From: Ooceraea biroi
Lineage: Eukaryota > Arthropoda > Insecta > Hymenoptera > Formicidae
Direction of reading: 5' to 3'
DNA length: 64,000 nt
Assembly (NCBI RefSeq): GCF_003672135.1
Contig: NC_039516.1
Span: 3,021,838 to 3,085,837 of the forward strand
Within the stretch, counting starts at the first letter, position 1; each line of letters begins with the position of its first letter. A program made the position numbers and the translations under genes. The notes beneath the pieces are model-generated. The model was not told the DNA's origin. It searched no databases and was given only the letters and a program-made list of their open reading frames with translations. This document shows positions 1 through 13,528 of the stretch, in pieces.

Positions 1-3000
1 GATAATTGAATAATCGAGACGGTCATACAAGACGTGCGGGATGAGCGATCAGAGATGCACGGTATTCACCTGATAATTTCTCCGGCCACTCGCGAACAAC
101 GTGGCGCACTCGTAAAAGTCAGCGCAGCCTCTTGTTTTATGCGTTACGGCTCTATAAGAGGCTCGTGAGCATCCCGGGCGTCGTGTGGGGTGTAGCCTGT
201 GCACGGCTCTTTCTTTTACCTTTCTGCTGGCCCGAACGGACGCGAGCCGGTTTCGAAAGGCGCGAGCATCGATAATGCGGGATGACACAAAATCATAGAC
301 ATAATCTTCGACTGTGATCTACGGGGGAAACGTAACACGACGATCACGGCACCGAGACGAGAGGCTCTCCTGATTGAGAGTTACGAGCGGAGCTAAGATA
401 AACGATCTTGCGCAAACTACTGGTGCAAATAGATCTGATGAATTTCCGTTTCTTTTTTTTTCGGAAACTTTGTCGGGTTCGTTGGCTCGGGAAGTTTGGC
501 GCCGCGCGGCGAATAACATTGCTCCGAGAGAAAAATCAAAATGACTTGTTGGTCAGAGGCTAATGCAGGCCGCATACCGCGATATCATGGCGAGCGGAGT
601 GCCGACGTTTTGACGTTTAACGCAACGGTGCTGCTAATTGCCTCGATTGATCACCGCAATGCTATTCTGTAATCCGAAAAAAAACGCGATCTCGATACGT
701 ATATCGAGCGAGGAACGAAAAATATTATAAAAATATAAGTGGATTTATCTGAATGAAACACTATGAGAAATGTTTTCTTCGTGTGCGCATATTTCAGAGG
801 TCTTGGAATAGAATATTATCATCTGACCCAAGTTAATATTATACATCGTCGGCGGTTAATAAATTATCTATCGCGTCGCTCTTCTCTCTCTCACAATTCA
901 TACTTTTGCGATGTCGACAAAGTCGCACGAGGCGTAGCTAGGCCTTGGTTAAGCATGGAGGCCGAGGTTAATGGAGGGAACTTCGCGGCGAAGTCCATGG
1001 TGATCCATAAATTCAGTCGCTCCGGTTGTCCGTTTTACAAGCTGGCATCTCGTGCGATAGAGCATCCGCAATGTAGATGACAGTGGACTATTTGCGATGT
1101 GCCATTCTACGCGATCCCACGACTCCGTAAACGCGTCAGTCTAACGGCTAATATTTCACCAATTATCTTGGACCTTGATCTTCCGCTTGATTATTGTCGA
1201 TTGACACGTAAAATAAAAACATTCTTTCAATAGCTTTGTATTCGTTTACTTCTACTTTTTCAAAAGAAGAGGACTACACGCAAACGTTTGACTTCACGAA
1301 ACCTTGATGGAGTATCATTTATAAGTATTTATCAAGTTTTAATTGCATTGTTTAACAATGAGCCAAGAAACAGTTTGTTAATATACAAAAAGTTCGATTA
1401 GATGCAGACCGGTTAGTCGGTCACGATAATTACCGGTATTGTTGCAATCTCCAGCTATTTATAGCCTAACAAATAGCCTAACGATCGTGTCACCCCAGTC
1501 CTTAATTGCTAATTGGCCTTGCACCCGAATGCATGTGATCTCGTTCCGCTCGAGCGATAATCGGACCTATCAAGAAACGCGACAGTGTCCAGACCGGCGA
1601 CGCCAGGTATTTATTGAGAGTCTATTTTCAGGAGATCCGTCTTTTTGAACATTAAACCCTCTCTCTCTCTCTTTCTCTCTCTCTCGTGCCACTTCTGGAT
1701 TACTTCTAGCGTGTCTTTTCACGTATCGAACGTGTCGCTGAATCTCCTGGAGAATTAGCAAGATCGTTTTCTCTCCGGACGAGCGAACCGTGAACGTCAC
1801 ACGACCGAAAGCCGGGAAAGAACAGCCACGACTGTGTGCTTTAATACGTCTTATACGAACGCGCACGTACACGGAGCGCCCATTTATGCATCCGACAGAA
1901 AACGACTCGCTACGACCATTCGAGAGTCCCCCCTTCGCCTGCCCGTAATTTATCGCCGTAATGAAACTCGGTCTAAAAGAAAAAGAAGGACGCGATGCGG
2001 CTACTGGTCATCTGCATGACGAGTAAATAGGTTCGCATTACTCGCGCCAACGCGGCACTTTATATCGGCTGATAGCCAGATAAGTTTCCGAGTAAGCGGT
2101 CGCGCGCTAACATCACGGGCGAAAAGATCGCCGCCATTTGTCGGGGATGTAACGCCTCGTGAGTGGAATTATACGGCGGACTTGGTGAATCCAGCGGATT
2201 TCCAGCATAGCTCCGCCCGAATCTCAGTCTTCAGATTCCGAAGATTCGATCCGGATCGTTTCCCAGCGAACTGTTGATCGGCTCGATCGAATCGACCATG
2301 CTGCTACAGAGGAAATTCTAATTCTAAAAAATAAAAAAAACTTTATTCTGAATTTTGAGATAGCTTTCTTCTTAGAGAGAGAGAGAGAACGCTATCAGAG
2401 CTCAGGGTAGAATTTTTGCCTTCTCGCGTTTGTTGCTTGATCGGAAAAAGAGCGGATAGCGGGTTGCGCGGCTTAATGGCGCGATCAAGAGACGCGGCAG
2501 CCACGGAACGGGCTGCGGGAGGCAAGGCAGCGGTAATTAGGTGGTAATTAATTGCATAATTAACGACGCACGCATCGCGGCGCTCGGGGCCGCGATGTCC
2601 GTTGCCCAGGTATCGGGTGTCCCGGGCGTCGAGCATCGAGTTTCGATTTCCAGCATCGAGTGCGTACGTATTCCCCGCCCCGCGTGCACATACACACGTA
2701 CCACATAGTATCCACCACCGCGCCTTGAACGCGGAGGAGCTAGGAGCAACGGCGTACACTTTAATGGAGTATCGCGTCGCATTCCAGCGTCCCGCGATAA
2801 TTATTACGAACGTTCTCCCGCGAAAGATATGCCGACCGGCGCATAAAATCTAATAGTAGGTACGTCTGAGGAGTCGCCCGATTGACGAAATAAAAGGAAC
2901 GCGTACGGCCGTCTTCTTATTCCATTCGAGTCGCGAATTACTCGGTCGCGCGGATCTTTCGCAAGGAGACGCGACGGTCTCTGGAAAACGATCTCGAAAC

Positions 3001-4630
3001 GATGGTATGGATCTCTGAGAAATGATCTCGAGATGATGGTACGAGTGTGTCGGAAATCAGTTTGATGTCCAGCTTCGCCAGATTACGCGTCTTTGCGTTT
3101 CTCTCTTGCTCCCTTGCCCGCTTTTTTCGTCCCGGGGGGCAGTTGTTGAATACGGCGGACGCCATCTTGTCAGGCGTGCCTGCGTGAAAGTACCCCAAAG
3201 GGCTGCCCTTCGATCATCCTCGGATCCCGCGTAACTATTATTCCCGATTACGTGATAGTACCGCCATTCGAGCGTCATAGGGCAATGAGTATTTCGCGGC
3301 CGCAAGAAATACTCCGCGCTCTCTCTTTTCTTTCTCTCTCCTGAGGAATCTTGACCCCCGATCCGCCGCGCGGATCGTTGGTACCTCGCGGTAACGGCCA
3401 AGAATTGCTCGCATCGTGCTCTCCTCTTCGAAAAGCGGACGCTCCTGCTTCCTACCTTCCGCAGCGAGCAAGAGTTCACTTCGATACATTATTCACGTGT
3501 CCCCGCGACGTGTGTTCCCGCGCTAAAGCGCCCTAATGCGCCGCCAATGGCCGCGAATGCTCGCTGAGACCGCGGTCAATAATTATGACAAACTCCGTCC
3601 CGCTTGTCTGTCTCCTCGCAAGCCCCCATAGGTCCTCCACGGTTAACCGGATTAAACTACACCCAAGACGCGCCCGAGCGTGCTTCAGCCAGTCGAGCAG
3701 CCGGCTCCGCATCGTGACCTTTCGGTCCATCGTGCTGCATCGCGCGTTGCAACGCGCGTTGCAGCGCTCGTTGCGTAGCTTCGTGTCGCTGATTCTGAAA
3801 TATGGCTGTTGCACACTCCATCGCCTCCATCGTCCGCGTAAACTTGGTGCTCGCGGCCACCGAGTGGCCGCAGCTTCCACCTCGGGTCGATGGCTGCTCG
3901 TCGACGTGCAGCTCGAAATTTTGCAGCGGGGAGCAGACTCGAGCCTGCGGCTCGATAAACCCGAGTCTTCATTTTTGTAATCTCCTTTCTCCGTGGGATT
4001 AAACCGCGTCCATTCCGCGGAGCGGGGCTCGAAGATGGCAGCCGCACCACGGCTATGGCTCGACGAGGAACGCTGCAGAACGGCTATTCCATCGCCGGGG
4101 AGCCGATCGATTTTCTAGCTGAACGTTTTCCAGCCGAGCGTTCGCGCGAGATGATCGCGCGATAAGGCCTCGGTCTCGCAAGGCTCGTTCAAATCGGAAA
4201 GAACTCGAGGAATACCTGAGAGGAACGCTGTCACTCGCGAGGAAGAGCCGCGAGCGCGCCTTAATGGTGCGCGCAGCGGTACACGTGTGGATTCTGGTAT
4301 GCGCTATACGTGTTATAATTCACCTGGAGCAGTCATAACTCACGACATACGGCTTCCACGGTAGACAGTCCAGCATGGGCGGAGCTCTCTTCCTATTTAT
4401 TGCACTCGATGCGTGTGTGACGCACTGCTAACGAATTCCCGATAAAAGCACGCGCTTCGCGTGCACGGAAGGTACTCTTCCTTGACTCCATCTAAGATGA
4501 TGACACCTCTAAGTCTTCGTCGTCAGAAGCATAGAAAGATGCTTCACGAGGAAGCTCCTTCCTGCTTCTGGAAGATGTATCCTAATAGCGTGCCTGTACA
4601 TGCCTGTTTTATTCACGCGAGGATTAAGTA
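1..4630. other. No supported gene; low-complexity tracts
   Basis: No reading frame here shows a recognisable domain or a convincing set of splice sites. Open frames are short and occur on both strands at the level expected in fairly CpG-rich sequence. Simple repeats are visible: a CT tract near 1664-1684 and a GA tract near 2377-2390. The stretch could be intergenic or an intron of a gene lying outside the window. Confidence 0.5.
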
Positions 4631-5896
4631 TTAGGAGCGTGATTTAGTTTTGAGGGTTTTGCAACAGATGGCTGTAGCGTCAGTTTGTTCCAATAGCTGT
4701 TTCCGATAACTGTTGTTTCTTACAGTGTTGACATTATTCATGACATTTAGTAGCATTATAGCAATAGATGCAATAACAGTCGTGTTTATATCATCGTAAA
4801 AATGCAACTTCCGAAACAGCATTTTCGACATGCGTTGCTTTTGTTTTTTAATCCAAAGAAAACTGCGGCTGAGGGTTATAGAATTCTTGTGGAAACTTAT
4901 GGTGATTCTGCCCCATCAATTAAGACGTGTGAATACTGGTTTAGACGCTTTAAAAGTGGTGATACTGATGTGAAGGACAAAGAACGCTCGGGACAACCAA
5001 GAAAGCTTGAAGATGCAGACTTGCAAACATTATTGGACGAAAATCCAACAGAATCCACTTCAGAACTTGCCAGAGCATTAAATGTTGATCGTACAACAGT
5101 TACCAAACATTTACATGAAATGGGAAAAATTCAGAAAGAAGGGAAATGGGTTCGACATCAATTATCGGAAAGTGCCATTGCGAACCGGTTGAACATTTGC
5201 ATTTCGTTGATCGCCAGGCAAAAAAAGAAGAGTCTTTTGTCTCGGATTGTTACTGGGGATGAAAAGTGGATCTATTTTGATAATCCGAAACGCAGAAAAT
5301 CATGGGTGGATCCAGGCGAACCATCAACATCCACTCCGAGACGCAATATTCACGGTTCAAAAGTAATGCTCTGTATTTGGTGGGATAGTGTACTATGAGC
5401 TGTTAAATCCGCACGAGACTGTCACGGCTGATCGTTATCGACACCAATTGTACAAGTTGAAGCAAGCATTGGACCAAAAACGACCAGCAATTGCGAGTAA
5501 ACGACGGAAAGTGATTCTTCTTCGTGACAACGCTCGACCTGACGTTGCGTTATCAGTGAAACAAACACTATTAGAGCTCGAATGGCAAGTCTTACCGCAC
5601 CCCGCGTATTCTCCGGACATTGCTCCATGCGATTATTATTTGTTCCGGTGGATGCAACACGCTTTAGAGGATACACACTTTCATAATTTCGAAGAAGTAC
5701 GAAAATTCGTCGACGAATGGATCAACTGAAAAGAAGAGTCATTTTATAGTCGTGGAATCCATCTGTTGCCAGAAAGATGGGAAAAAGTTATAGAAAACGA
5801 AGGAAAATATTTTGATTAAGGCATTCATTCATTATCATATTTAAATACATGCGTTTTTGAGCAAAAAAAACCCTCAAAACTAAATCACACCCCTAA
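4631..5896 (+). mobile_element. mariner transposon 1 (Tc1/mariner, decayed)
   Basis: A 1,266-bp element of full mariner length. Its ends are imperfect inverted repeats of about 30 bp: the left end begins TTAGGAGCGTGATTTAGT and the right end, read in reverse complement, begins TTAGGGGTGTGATTTAGT. Both arms continue into TTTGAGGGTTTT. The element is flanked by TA on both sides (4629-4630 and 5897-5898), the target-site duplication expected of mariner. It carries one transposase reading frame, described separately, which is broken. It is not clearly inside any gene. Full-length structure with a dead transposase means it can no longer move by itself, although its ends could still be recognised by a related enzyme. 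Confidence 0.93.
4802..5819 (+). pseudogene. mariner 1 transposase, frameshifted with an internal stop
   Basis: The product would be a DDE/D transposase of the mariner family, acting on the flanking inverted repeats. The N-terminal helix-turn-helix half is intact and includes the linker-like RSGQPRKL and the HTH segment around RTTVTKHLHEMG. The catalytic triad is visible: Asp in VTGDEKWI, Asp in LRDNARPD and Asp in APCDYYLF, with 34 residues between the last two, which is the D,D34D signature. The frame is lost near 5385-5398, where WWDSV shifts into VYYELL, consistent with a small deletion. A TGA at 5727-5729 then interrupts the last part just before a segment resembling the usual SFYSRGI. 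The reading resumes and ends at GKYFD and a TAA. The start is the ATG after four A residues. The gene is dead. Confidence 0.92.
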
Positions 5897-8800
5897 TACA
5901 TTGTACCCCGCGTTTGTTAAATATCCAACTATCCACTCTTGGGAATGTATCGCCATGAGAGATGGTACGCACGGATCCGCTTCTGATGGTAGCTCAGATA
6001 CGGTTCAGATAAGAGGTAGCAGCTGAGACAACGAACGCGATATCCTCGCGGTTCGTCCGCGGAGAATGAGAAGACTTTCCTGCGCCCTGAGGTAGCCACT
6101 CGCCGTTCCGGATGTACGTACGCGTTTACATCTAACGGGCGCAGCCGTGGTGCATATACGTGGTGCTGCCCCTGTGCTCGTAACGCATCCAGGAGCCGAG
6201 CGCTGCCATTGTTAGGCTCAGGATCCATTAGAGAGCTCCGATATTTATTGGACGCCAGCATTATCGGGGCACGGTCAGCGCGTCCAGCTGCTTTTATCAG
6301 CCGACCACGTCCTCGCCGATGTCCGACATCTGTCGATCGGGGATCCATAAAATGTTCCGGGATAACGTAGCACAACGCCATAATCGCAAATACTTTATTC
6401 TTGATCATTACTGTGTGCCTTTCGATGCCAAGTCTCTTCCTCCGGTATGAAGAGTTCGTGAGGGAAGCATGAAGGAAGGCAATAATCAGCAAAGAGCAGC
6501 AGTCTTAACTGCTTCTGCCGAGAAGCCGCGATGGAGCATTATCCGGGTGTCGGCTGATCACTCGCGATCACAAACAATACCACTGTGCGATCCCAAGGTG
6601 GGCCGGTAAACGGCGAATCCTGGAAAGCGTTGTACCGAGTGTTGCAGGTGCGAGCAGGTCGGACGAGCAGGTGCTCGGCAGACCCAGTGGGTGTTCCCGA
6701 TTGTACCTGGATTGTGATCAGGATACCCGCGATGGTGCGCGATATCCTGGGATACGGTATTCCGCGTTGCCGCTTGAATGCTTGAACGCAATACAGGTAT
6801 TACTACCTCGAGCAGCTCTTGGCCACGTTCGCTTGCGTATGGCATCGCGAAGGATGTTCCCGGAGGCTTACATGGAACGTGGACATTAGGTTGTCGTTAG
6901 ATTGTCGCGTGCATCGAGGAGTTTCAATTTTATAGATCCCCGGCTTTCTGTAGTTTCTGGAGCGCAACGTCAGTGAAAAAAATTATAATAGGTCTGGCAA
7001 GAAGTTGCGATTATCGTGTGTAATTTATTGAATTTGGTAACGAGAAAGTTGCAAATCGTGGACACAGGTTGTAATTCTATTTTGAATCACGCGTTTCCAG
7101 AGAGACTTCATTTTCATGACTCTATCTCGATCGAGCGCGGGCAACTTCGAGAAGCGGGAAAGACCAGAAATCGGAAACTCGTCGTCGGCCGCATATTTTA
7201 GATGGTTTAACTACAAGTACTGGTTTTTCCGAGGCTGATACGATCTAATAACGTCAGAGACACGTATCGTCTAAAGCGCGACCAATCTCTGGTAGGCAGT
7301 TGACCGGTAGGTCGAACCTGTTCGAGCTGCGAGCGCAGCAATATTGCATTATTATTTATTAATTCAGGGCATACTAGATGCGTATCTCTCGTACTGCACC
7401 ACTTGGAATCACGACTCTCTTATCTCGAGAGGCATACAGTGGTTCTCGAATGCTGCGATTCCGCTTGCCCCGCGATGCGGCGTGGCTGATGAAATGTTAA
7501 TGTGGCGATTGTTAAGCGAAACGTTGAGTGCAACGAACACCGCAAGTCGGGTGATGCTGCAATCTTGGGAAAAACTGCGAAAAAATCCAAAGTCTTGAAC
7601 CTAATTATTATTTACGAAAGACGTTACTCAAGAATACAGCCGCGATACGTGCGAATTATATTTCGAGCGTTGATTACACAGAGAACGGACAAGAAAATGC
7701 ATAAACTGGATAATACAGAAATCCAGAAGTTTTAATCCATTCCTGTCCTTGTGAAATACATGTCAAGTAAACTGCAAGCCTTATTATCGCACTTAACTTC
7801 TCACATGCATTCTACACATTAATTTATTAATTCCACAGATCAAAAACTACCTGCCTCACGCTGTAGCGCGTACGTGCCGTCAGCACGAGGCGAAATATCG
7901 CTCGATCACCGATTGATCTGTTAATAACGCACCGCACTATTTCTCTTTGTCGGCTGTCGGCGCGCGTATATTCGCGTGTCAGATTTTCCGCCGATTGGCG
8001 GCGTGGGTCGGATTAATTTTTATCGGCGCGTTTATTTTTATCGCGGAAAGAACGAGAGAGAACGAGAGGCGTGCGCGCGAAGCCAAGTCGAGTTCCAGCC
8101 CGGGAACGGATCCTGAAGTCGAATGGGATTACCACTGGACTGGATAGTGTCCACCTCCAAGGTACTTTCCTGCACGGCAATCTCGTGGCATCGGTCTGAC
8201 CTCTCCGGTACCAGCGGCTACTGTTCTGTGATTACCATGATAATTCGTTGACTCGGCCATACTCGCTCTGCCCCATGGCACGCCAGATAATATGCGATAC
8301 ACCGGGCAGCTTGACGCTTAACGATCGCAGCCGCGTGTTTAAGCGGCCATTGTTTCTAGCCACCCCTGATCCCCGCCGAATACGAGGCATCGCGGAACAA
8401 ATCGCTCGCATGAGCATGAGCTCGGATGGGAAAAAAGAACCAGGTCGGCCGAGCGACCGGCAGACGGAACGGTATCCATCCGACGCTCGCACGATCCTTG
8501 ACGCATGACCCGCACCTGGGATACGCCAAGTTTCGATGAATCAGTTCCGGGACGCGGACTTGCAAATCGCGATGCGTAATCGTACGACTTATATGTGAAA
8601 TCGCCAGGCTCGATCTTCCTGATCCGCTGGCCTTGCTGCTGATTTGTTGCTGAGAGCGATGCGTATGTGGTAAAAGGATTAGAATTGAGATTGAATATTC
8701 TTCGTAAAGAAAGTTTTAGAGAACAGCTCGGAAGAATTTCCTTAAAATGCAATTGCTGATTTATGTAAATGTTACTTTATTCCTCGTAAAAATTGCGACG

Positions 8801-9240
8801 CGCATGTTGTCATTGACTAGAATCGCTCGCGAGACGGAACGGATTCGATCGCGTCGCGTAAAACGGCGTTCAAGCGGCGCGGGGCACGCGCAGTATTTTA
8901 ACAAGGACTTTTTAAAGAGAGCACTGCCAGGCGCGCGTATGTTTATCGGGACTCCTTTTGTATACTCGGGATTGAATTTCATCCCGAACTGGCGCGCTCT
9001 CCCGTTCGGCCGCGCCCAGGTAGAATAAAGAATTCACGAGCCCTCCTTCGGCAATGAGCAAACACACGATACTTTCGATCAGAAAGGAAGATTACGCGGG
9101 AAAGGGTTAATCTCCGGCTCGTCTCCTCGCCTTTCTTCCCTCGCGCGCGCGGCGTAACCATGATGCCTCCTCCGGCTCACAACCCCCTCGTACACAAACC
9201 CCCCGCGTACAGCGGTTTCACAAAGGGTGAAGGGTCCACC
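5897..9240. other. Non-genic stretch, nothing convincing
   Basis: The longest open frame is 187 codons on the minus strand (5929-6492). It has no recognisable domain, no repeat-element similarity and no paired splice sites, and its composition follows local GC content. No RNA gene or transposon ends were seen. Confidence 0.4.
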
Positions 9241-9960
9241 CTTAGGTCCGGAAAGACGAAGCTGACTGGTCGGTCGATCGGTAGAGCGTCACGATAGGCC
9301 GAAGGGTGTGGTCCGCCGCTTTTCTGCTATCGAGGCACGCAAAAGAAGAAGGGTCGTCAGCTCGATCGATTTTCCGCTCTCTCCCTCCATCATCGGGAGA
9401 GGTCGAAAAAAGAGACGGACAGTACGCACGCACGCACGCACGCACGCGGTGCGTGTGGCGCAAAAATATCGCGTGCGTGGCGCGCCGTGGCGGGTTGAAA
9501 AAGTCCGGGTCCGGCCACGGTGTAGTGTGCCTCGTCTCTCTCTCTTGCGCCGCCAAGAAAACCACCCCGTCGTTATCATCGCCGATACGCGATCCTCTTA
9601 TCGGCCCCGCGCGTGTGTCCGTGTTCCTCCACCTTCCTCGTTCTTCTCTCGGTTTCTTACGGTGGTGCGATTCCGGTGCGAGGAGCGAGCGCGCGCGACG
9701 CCGGCGTCGGGAGCGTCCGGGAGCGTCGAGGCGTCCAGTGTCGAGCATTCGGCGGAATGAGGAGGGTACGGCGATGATGCCGCGTTCGCACCTGCGTACA
9801 AGACGCCGGCACGTCGATGCATCGCACGTGCACGTGCCAGCACGGCGCAGCTAGCCGAGGTGAGAAGCGGAGTGTGAGTAAACGCGACGTCCGAGTGGTC
9901 ATCGAGAGTCGCCTGCACGCGAGCGAGTGCTTACGCGATGTACGCACTCCTCGGAGTGCC
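9241..9960 (+). promoter_or_regulatory. CpG-rich promoter-like block with possible 5' non-coding exon
   Basis: This block is far richer in G+C and CpG than its surroundings and contains an (ACGC)n microsatellite at about 9424-9448. Open frames exist in all six frames, as expected from CpG richness, and none resembles a protein. Two good plus-strand splice donors occur at its end (GAG then GTGAGA with GT at 9860, and GTGAGTAA with GT at 9874). This fits a promoter and first non-coding exon of a plus-strand transcript, but the gene served is unknown. It may be the uncertain transcript at 11.7-13.1 kb. Confidence 0.35.
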
Positions 9961-11690
9961 GTTCGAGCGCCGCGAATGCGCTCGCTTCAACCCTCTTGCT
10001 CGCGGAACATCCTCGCAGCATCCTGGCCGCTCGTACGCGCGAGCGATGGACCGTTTCTGGCCGGATTGATCGCTGAAGGCTTGAGAAAAATTGTCGGCGA
10101 TTACCTTGACAACCGATCACCACCAGTCGATCACTCTACGAAATACTCGCGTACCTCCCACGAGTTTCGGATTGCATAAATTGAATTGTAAATGCTCTCA
10201 CGGTAGCCCACGTATATATGCGACCCGCGTGCAACCCTTGCACGCTGCTACAAGAGCTGCGCGCCCACGCGAATCACTACTCGTCGACATCATCCATCGG
10301 GAATGCGAACCGACACGCTGTTCGACATCGGTGGTCGATTGCTCATCCCATTTACTTGCTAATTTCAGAATTTAATTACGCCATAAAATGATTAGAGAAA
10401 TTCAATGATCAGAAGGCAAGGCGGTGCGCTCGACAGACTGTCGAGCGCTTTTTGATTTTTCGGGGGATGTGTCTTGCCCGAAAATGAATTATGCTTGCTC
10501 AGATGGCCGATCAGAAGCCCGCAAAATGGCGGAGAACATTATACCCACTTAGCTTTAATCAGTGTAATTTGTTTCACTTAACCGCAGCAACTTGAATGAT
10601 TTCTGAAATATTCTTCTTTTTTCTTCTCAAGAAATGGATTATGCGAAGAACATAAAATGGGGGGAGTAGTATGTTAAGGCCATTTTAATTTTCAATTATA
10701 ATTCTAGTTATCCACATTTTCGTGAAACTAGACTTCAAGTATACTGAGAGTAATTATACATACATGTGCAGAATTTTTATCCAAATACGAAAAGACTTAA
10801 AGATATTTTTATCTTTATATATTAAATATCAAACACTTGCTATTTAATGTTTAATATTTAACATTAATGCTAATTAATGCTATTTAAAAAAGTTGTAATT
10901 TTCAATAAAGAAGCAACCATAAAACGTTTTATAGTTTATGAAAATGTATAAGCCTCGTCACTGAGAAATGTTTCACAAACTGATTAAGCTGACTCGTTTT
11001 ATTGTCAGATGTCATCGTGTGCTATTTCAGTTTACATCTCTCCATTCTATCGAAACGTACTTTTTACGTGTTGCCCATTTCACGGACTGTGATAGCATCA
11101 AATGGAATTGCATGCGTCGTGCTGTATTACGCAAACAACGATCGCAAGAGTATCTCGCGTGCATCCTGCACCACCGCTTATCTCATTTTCTCGATAACGC
11201 TTCCGGCACACCCGTTATTTCGTAGCGTGCATAAAATCGCCGAGGATGACTAGGTGCACTTCTGATATCCAGTATAATGAATGAGATGAACAGTCTCGGC
11301 CGACGGACGGCTGTTAAAAGCTTCCGACATATTAGAGTTCAGCAAGTCGAACAACCCTGTCTCGCAGAAATGAGAGAAAGGCTTAATACTAATAGTACTT
11401 AAAGAAAAAAGTGCTTTATTGTTTTTCTCTCATCCTGCAAAAGACTTTTAATGTTTTAAAAATTTAATACGTTACACTGTGATTGTTGAAAAAATTATAT
11501 GATTTAAATATAATTTCATTTCATTTATATAATAATATAATTTGTTTAATCACTTGCTCCATTAAAATGATATAAAATTACGAGTACGATAAAAGTTTTG
11601 GAAAATATGTTTTGTTGAACAGTAAAATGCGACTAAATAATTGCTTTTGGGATATTTTTCAGGTACGAGAACACTCGCGCGGTGGATGTA
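9961..11690. other. Intergenic or intronic, AT-rich from 10.4 kb
   Basis: G+C falls sharply after about 10.4 kb. No conserved coding frame is visible. A plus-strand splice acceptor (TTTTTCAG) ends at about 11661, immediately before the candidate exon starting at 11701. Confidence 0.4.
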
Positions 11691-11700
11691 AGGATGAAAA

Positions 11701-13109
11701 ATGTCGAGGGATGATTTGGGCCTTAGTGGTCCTGTGGTGGCTGCGTTTGAATCCTACTGGCCTGCTAAGTCCCAAGTTATCTCCGGTGTAAGCGCAATAA
11801 TGTCGACCCGAATGAAAGCACTCAGAAAATCTTTATTCTTAAAAATGGTAACTGTATTATATGATGAGCTCTTTAATTGTGCAAAAAATATGTGGTTATC
11901 TCGTTCTCTCTTTGTTTTTACTATTGATTAATAAATTGAAATAAAGTCTTCTTTCGTCACAACGCATCCTGAGAAGAAGAGTGTCAATTCCTACATTATA
12001 TTTTGTAAATGTCGAATTATATATCTGAAATCTGTTTTCGGAGATCGAGTTTAACTGTTATTTTTTCGTGTTTATACATAGATTAATGCATGTAACAATC
12101 TATCAAAATAATCGGGCAATTAATAGTAAAATATTAATGTAATAAATTAATTGTAATTAATAATTTACGTAAGTAATGATCATCTACCAATCTTATCGTA
12201 TTTCTTATTGTTCTTATTGATTTTATCACTTCTCTTTCCATGCTTTAAAATTTTTCTGAACTACGATTTTTTCCTCAGAAAAATCGTTTGTATTATGGAT
12301 ATGACATCCGAATTAATTTCTAATTCATATTATGTGATACAAAAACTCTCATGGTATTTCTTGAAAAGTTGCTGAGAAAAATTAACTTTTAATACAGTTA
12401 AAGAACACGCGAGTTTTCAAGAGAAATTTGTTGAGGCAGCTTTGGGGTTTCTATGCGGCATGTGCCTCGCTACGAAACGAACGCAATGCCCTTGGAAATC
12501 CCAAAGGAGTCCAACGCATCGCACCAATCTGGAAGAAACTCGGAAGAATGTACGAAATAGGACTCACCTCACGTAAATTTCGTCTTTCGGTTCTCTTATA
12601 TATTCTTTTTCTTCGGAATCTCAGATCACTCAGAAGTTTATGCGAAGGAGTAAAATCGATGTCTGGAATTTCCTCATCTGTCTGTGATTCACTCATCTTT
12701 CAGCGAGACGTCTTCAAGACGTAAGCGAACCTATGTTGTTAATATTTTAATAATTATGTTATTTAATATTTCCTGAATTCAGATAATAATTGAAGAAAAA
12801 CATAAGAAATATCTGATAAGGAACCTGCAATTGTGTTTTGTGATTTGAATCTGCGAAGAGAATTGTAATTTATAATTAAAATAATTTTTTTAATTCTGTA
12901 TGATTTTGCGACTAAAAGAACTTTTACACGTAAATCTTTATAATATTCTATATTCCATATCATATATTTTATATCTATACTCTACATCTACATTATATAT
13001 TCTATATTCTAATATTTTTTGTATTATTTTGCGTTAATTTTATTTCTTTTTATTCTTATCTAGGGTATCACCTTTGCAAGACTTGGCCAAGCGACAAACA
13101 CCGCACTGA
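11701..13109 (+). CDS. Speculative three-exon hypothetical protein (unidentified)
   Basis: I do not recognise this product. Three plus-strand segments join with matching phase: 11701-11787, 12398-12720 and 13064-13109. Together they would encode 151 residues starting MSRDDLGLSGP and ending AKRQTPH. The start has A residues at -1 to -4. Donors are GTAAGC at 11788 and GTAAGC at 12721; acceptors are AATACAG and TTATCTAG. The middle exon is rich in Leu, Arg and Ser with no recognisable domain. A competing reading exists: the minus strand of the middle exon holds an equally credible exon, 12568-12696, starting MSESQTDEEIPD and ending at a GAG followed by GTGAGT. Only one reading, or neither, is likely to be right. 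An lncRNA is also possible. Confidence 0.18.
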
Positions 13110-13528
13110 TACTGTCTATCCACAGAAACGTAGAAACACTAGACCTTCACTAAACAGTAAAATCCAAACAACCACCGTCGGTTGAAGGACACATTGCTTG
13201 GGACAATCATCACATCACAGAAAGAAGGAATTTACAAGGTCGATATTCCCAGATGTAACAAGACTGTTGTACACAAAATACGAATATAATACAATAAGGT
13301 ACAAATGACAATACATATTACCAGAAATAAAGAATTTATTTTAAACGTACTTTGTCGTAATTACATCGTATTTAAAAATTTGTCTCATAATAAAATGGAT
13401 CGTGAAATTAAGATGTTTTGTGATTCAGTTTCGATATTTGTATGTGAGTTTAGCGACGAGTACACTTCGTGTATGGTATCGCGTGTCTTAACCGTGTACA
13501 CGATGTTACTTATACAAGTTGATTGCAT

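Noticed and set aside
5929..6492. 187-codon minus-strand open frame
   Set aside because: No domain, no splice partners, no codon pattern different from neighbouring non-coding DNA; compatible with chance in CpG-rich sequence.
9242..9854. Overlapping long open frames on both strands
   Set aside because: All six frames are open because the block is CpG-rich and stop-poor; composition is Arg/Ser/Pro with no family resemblance. Read as promoter-like DNA.
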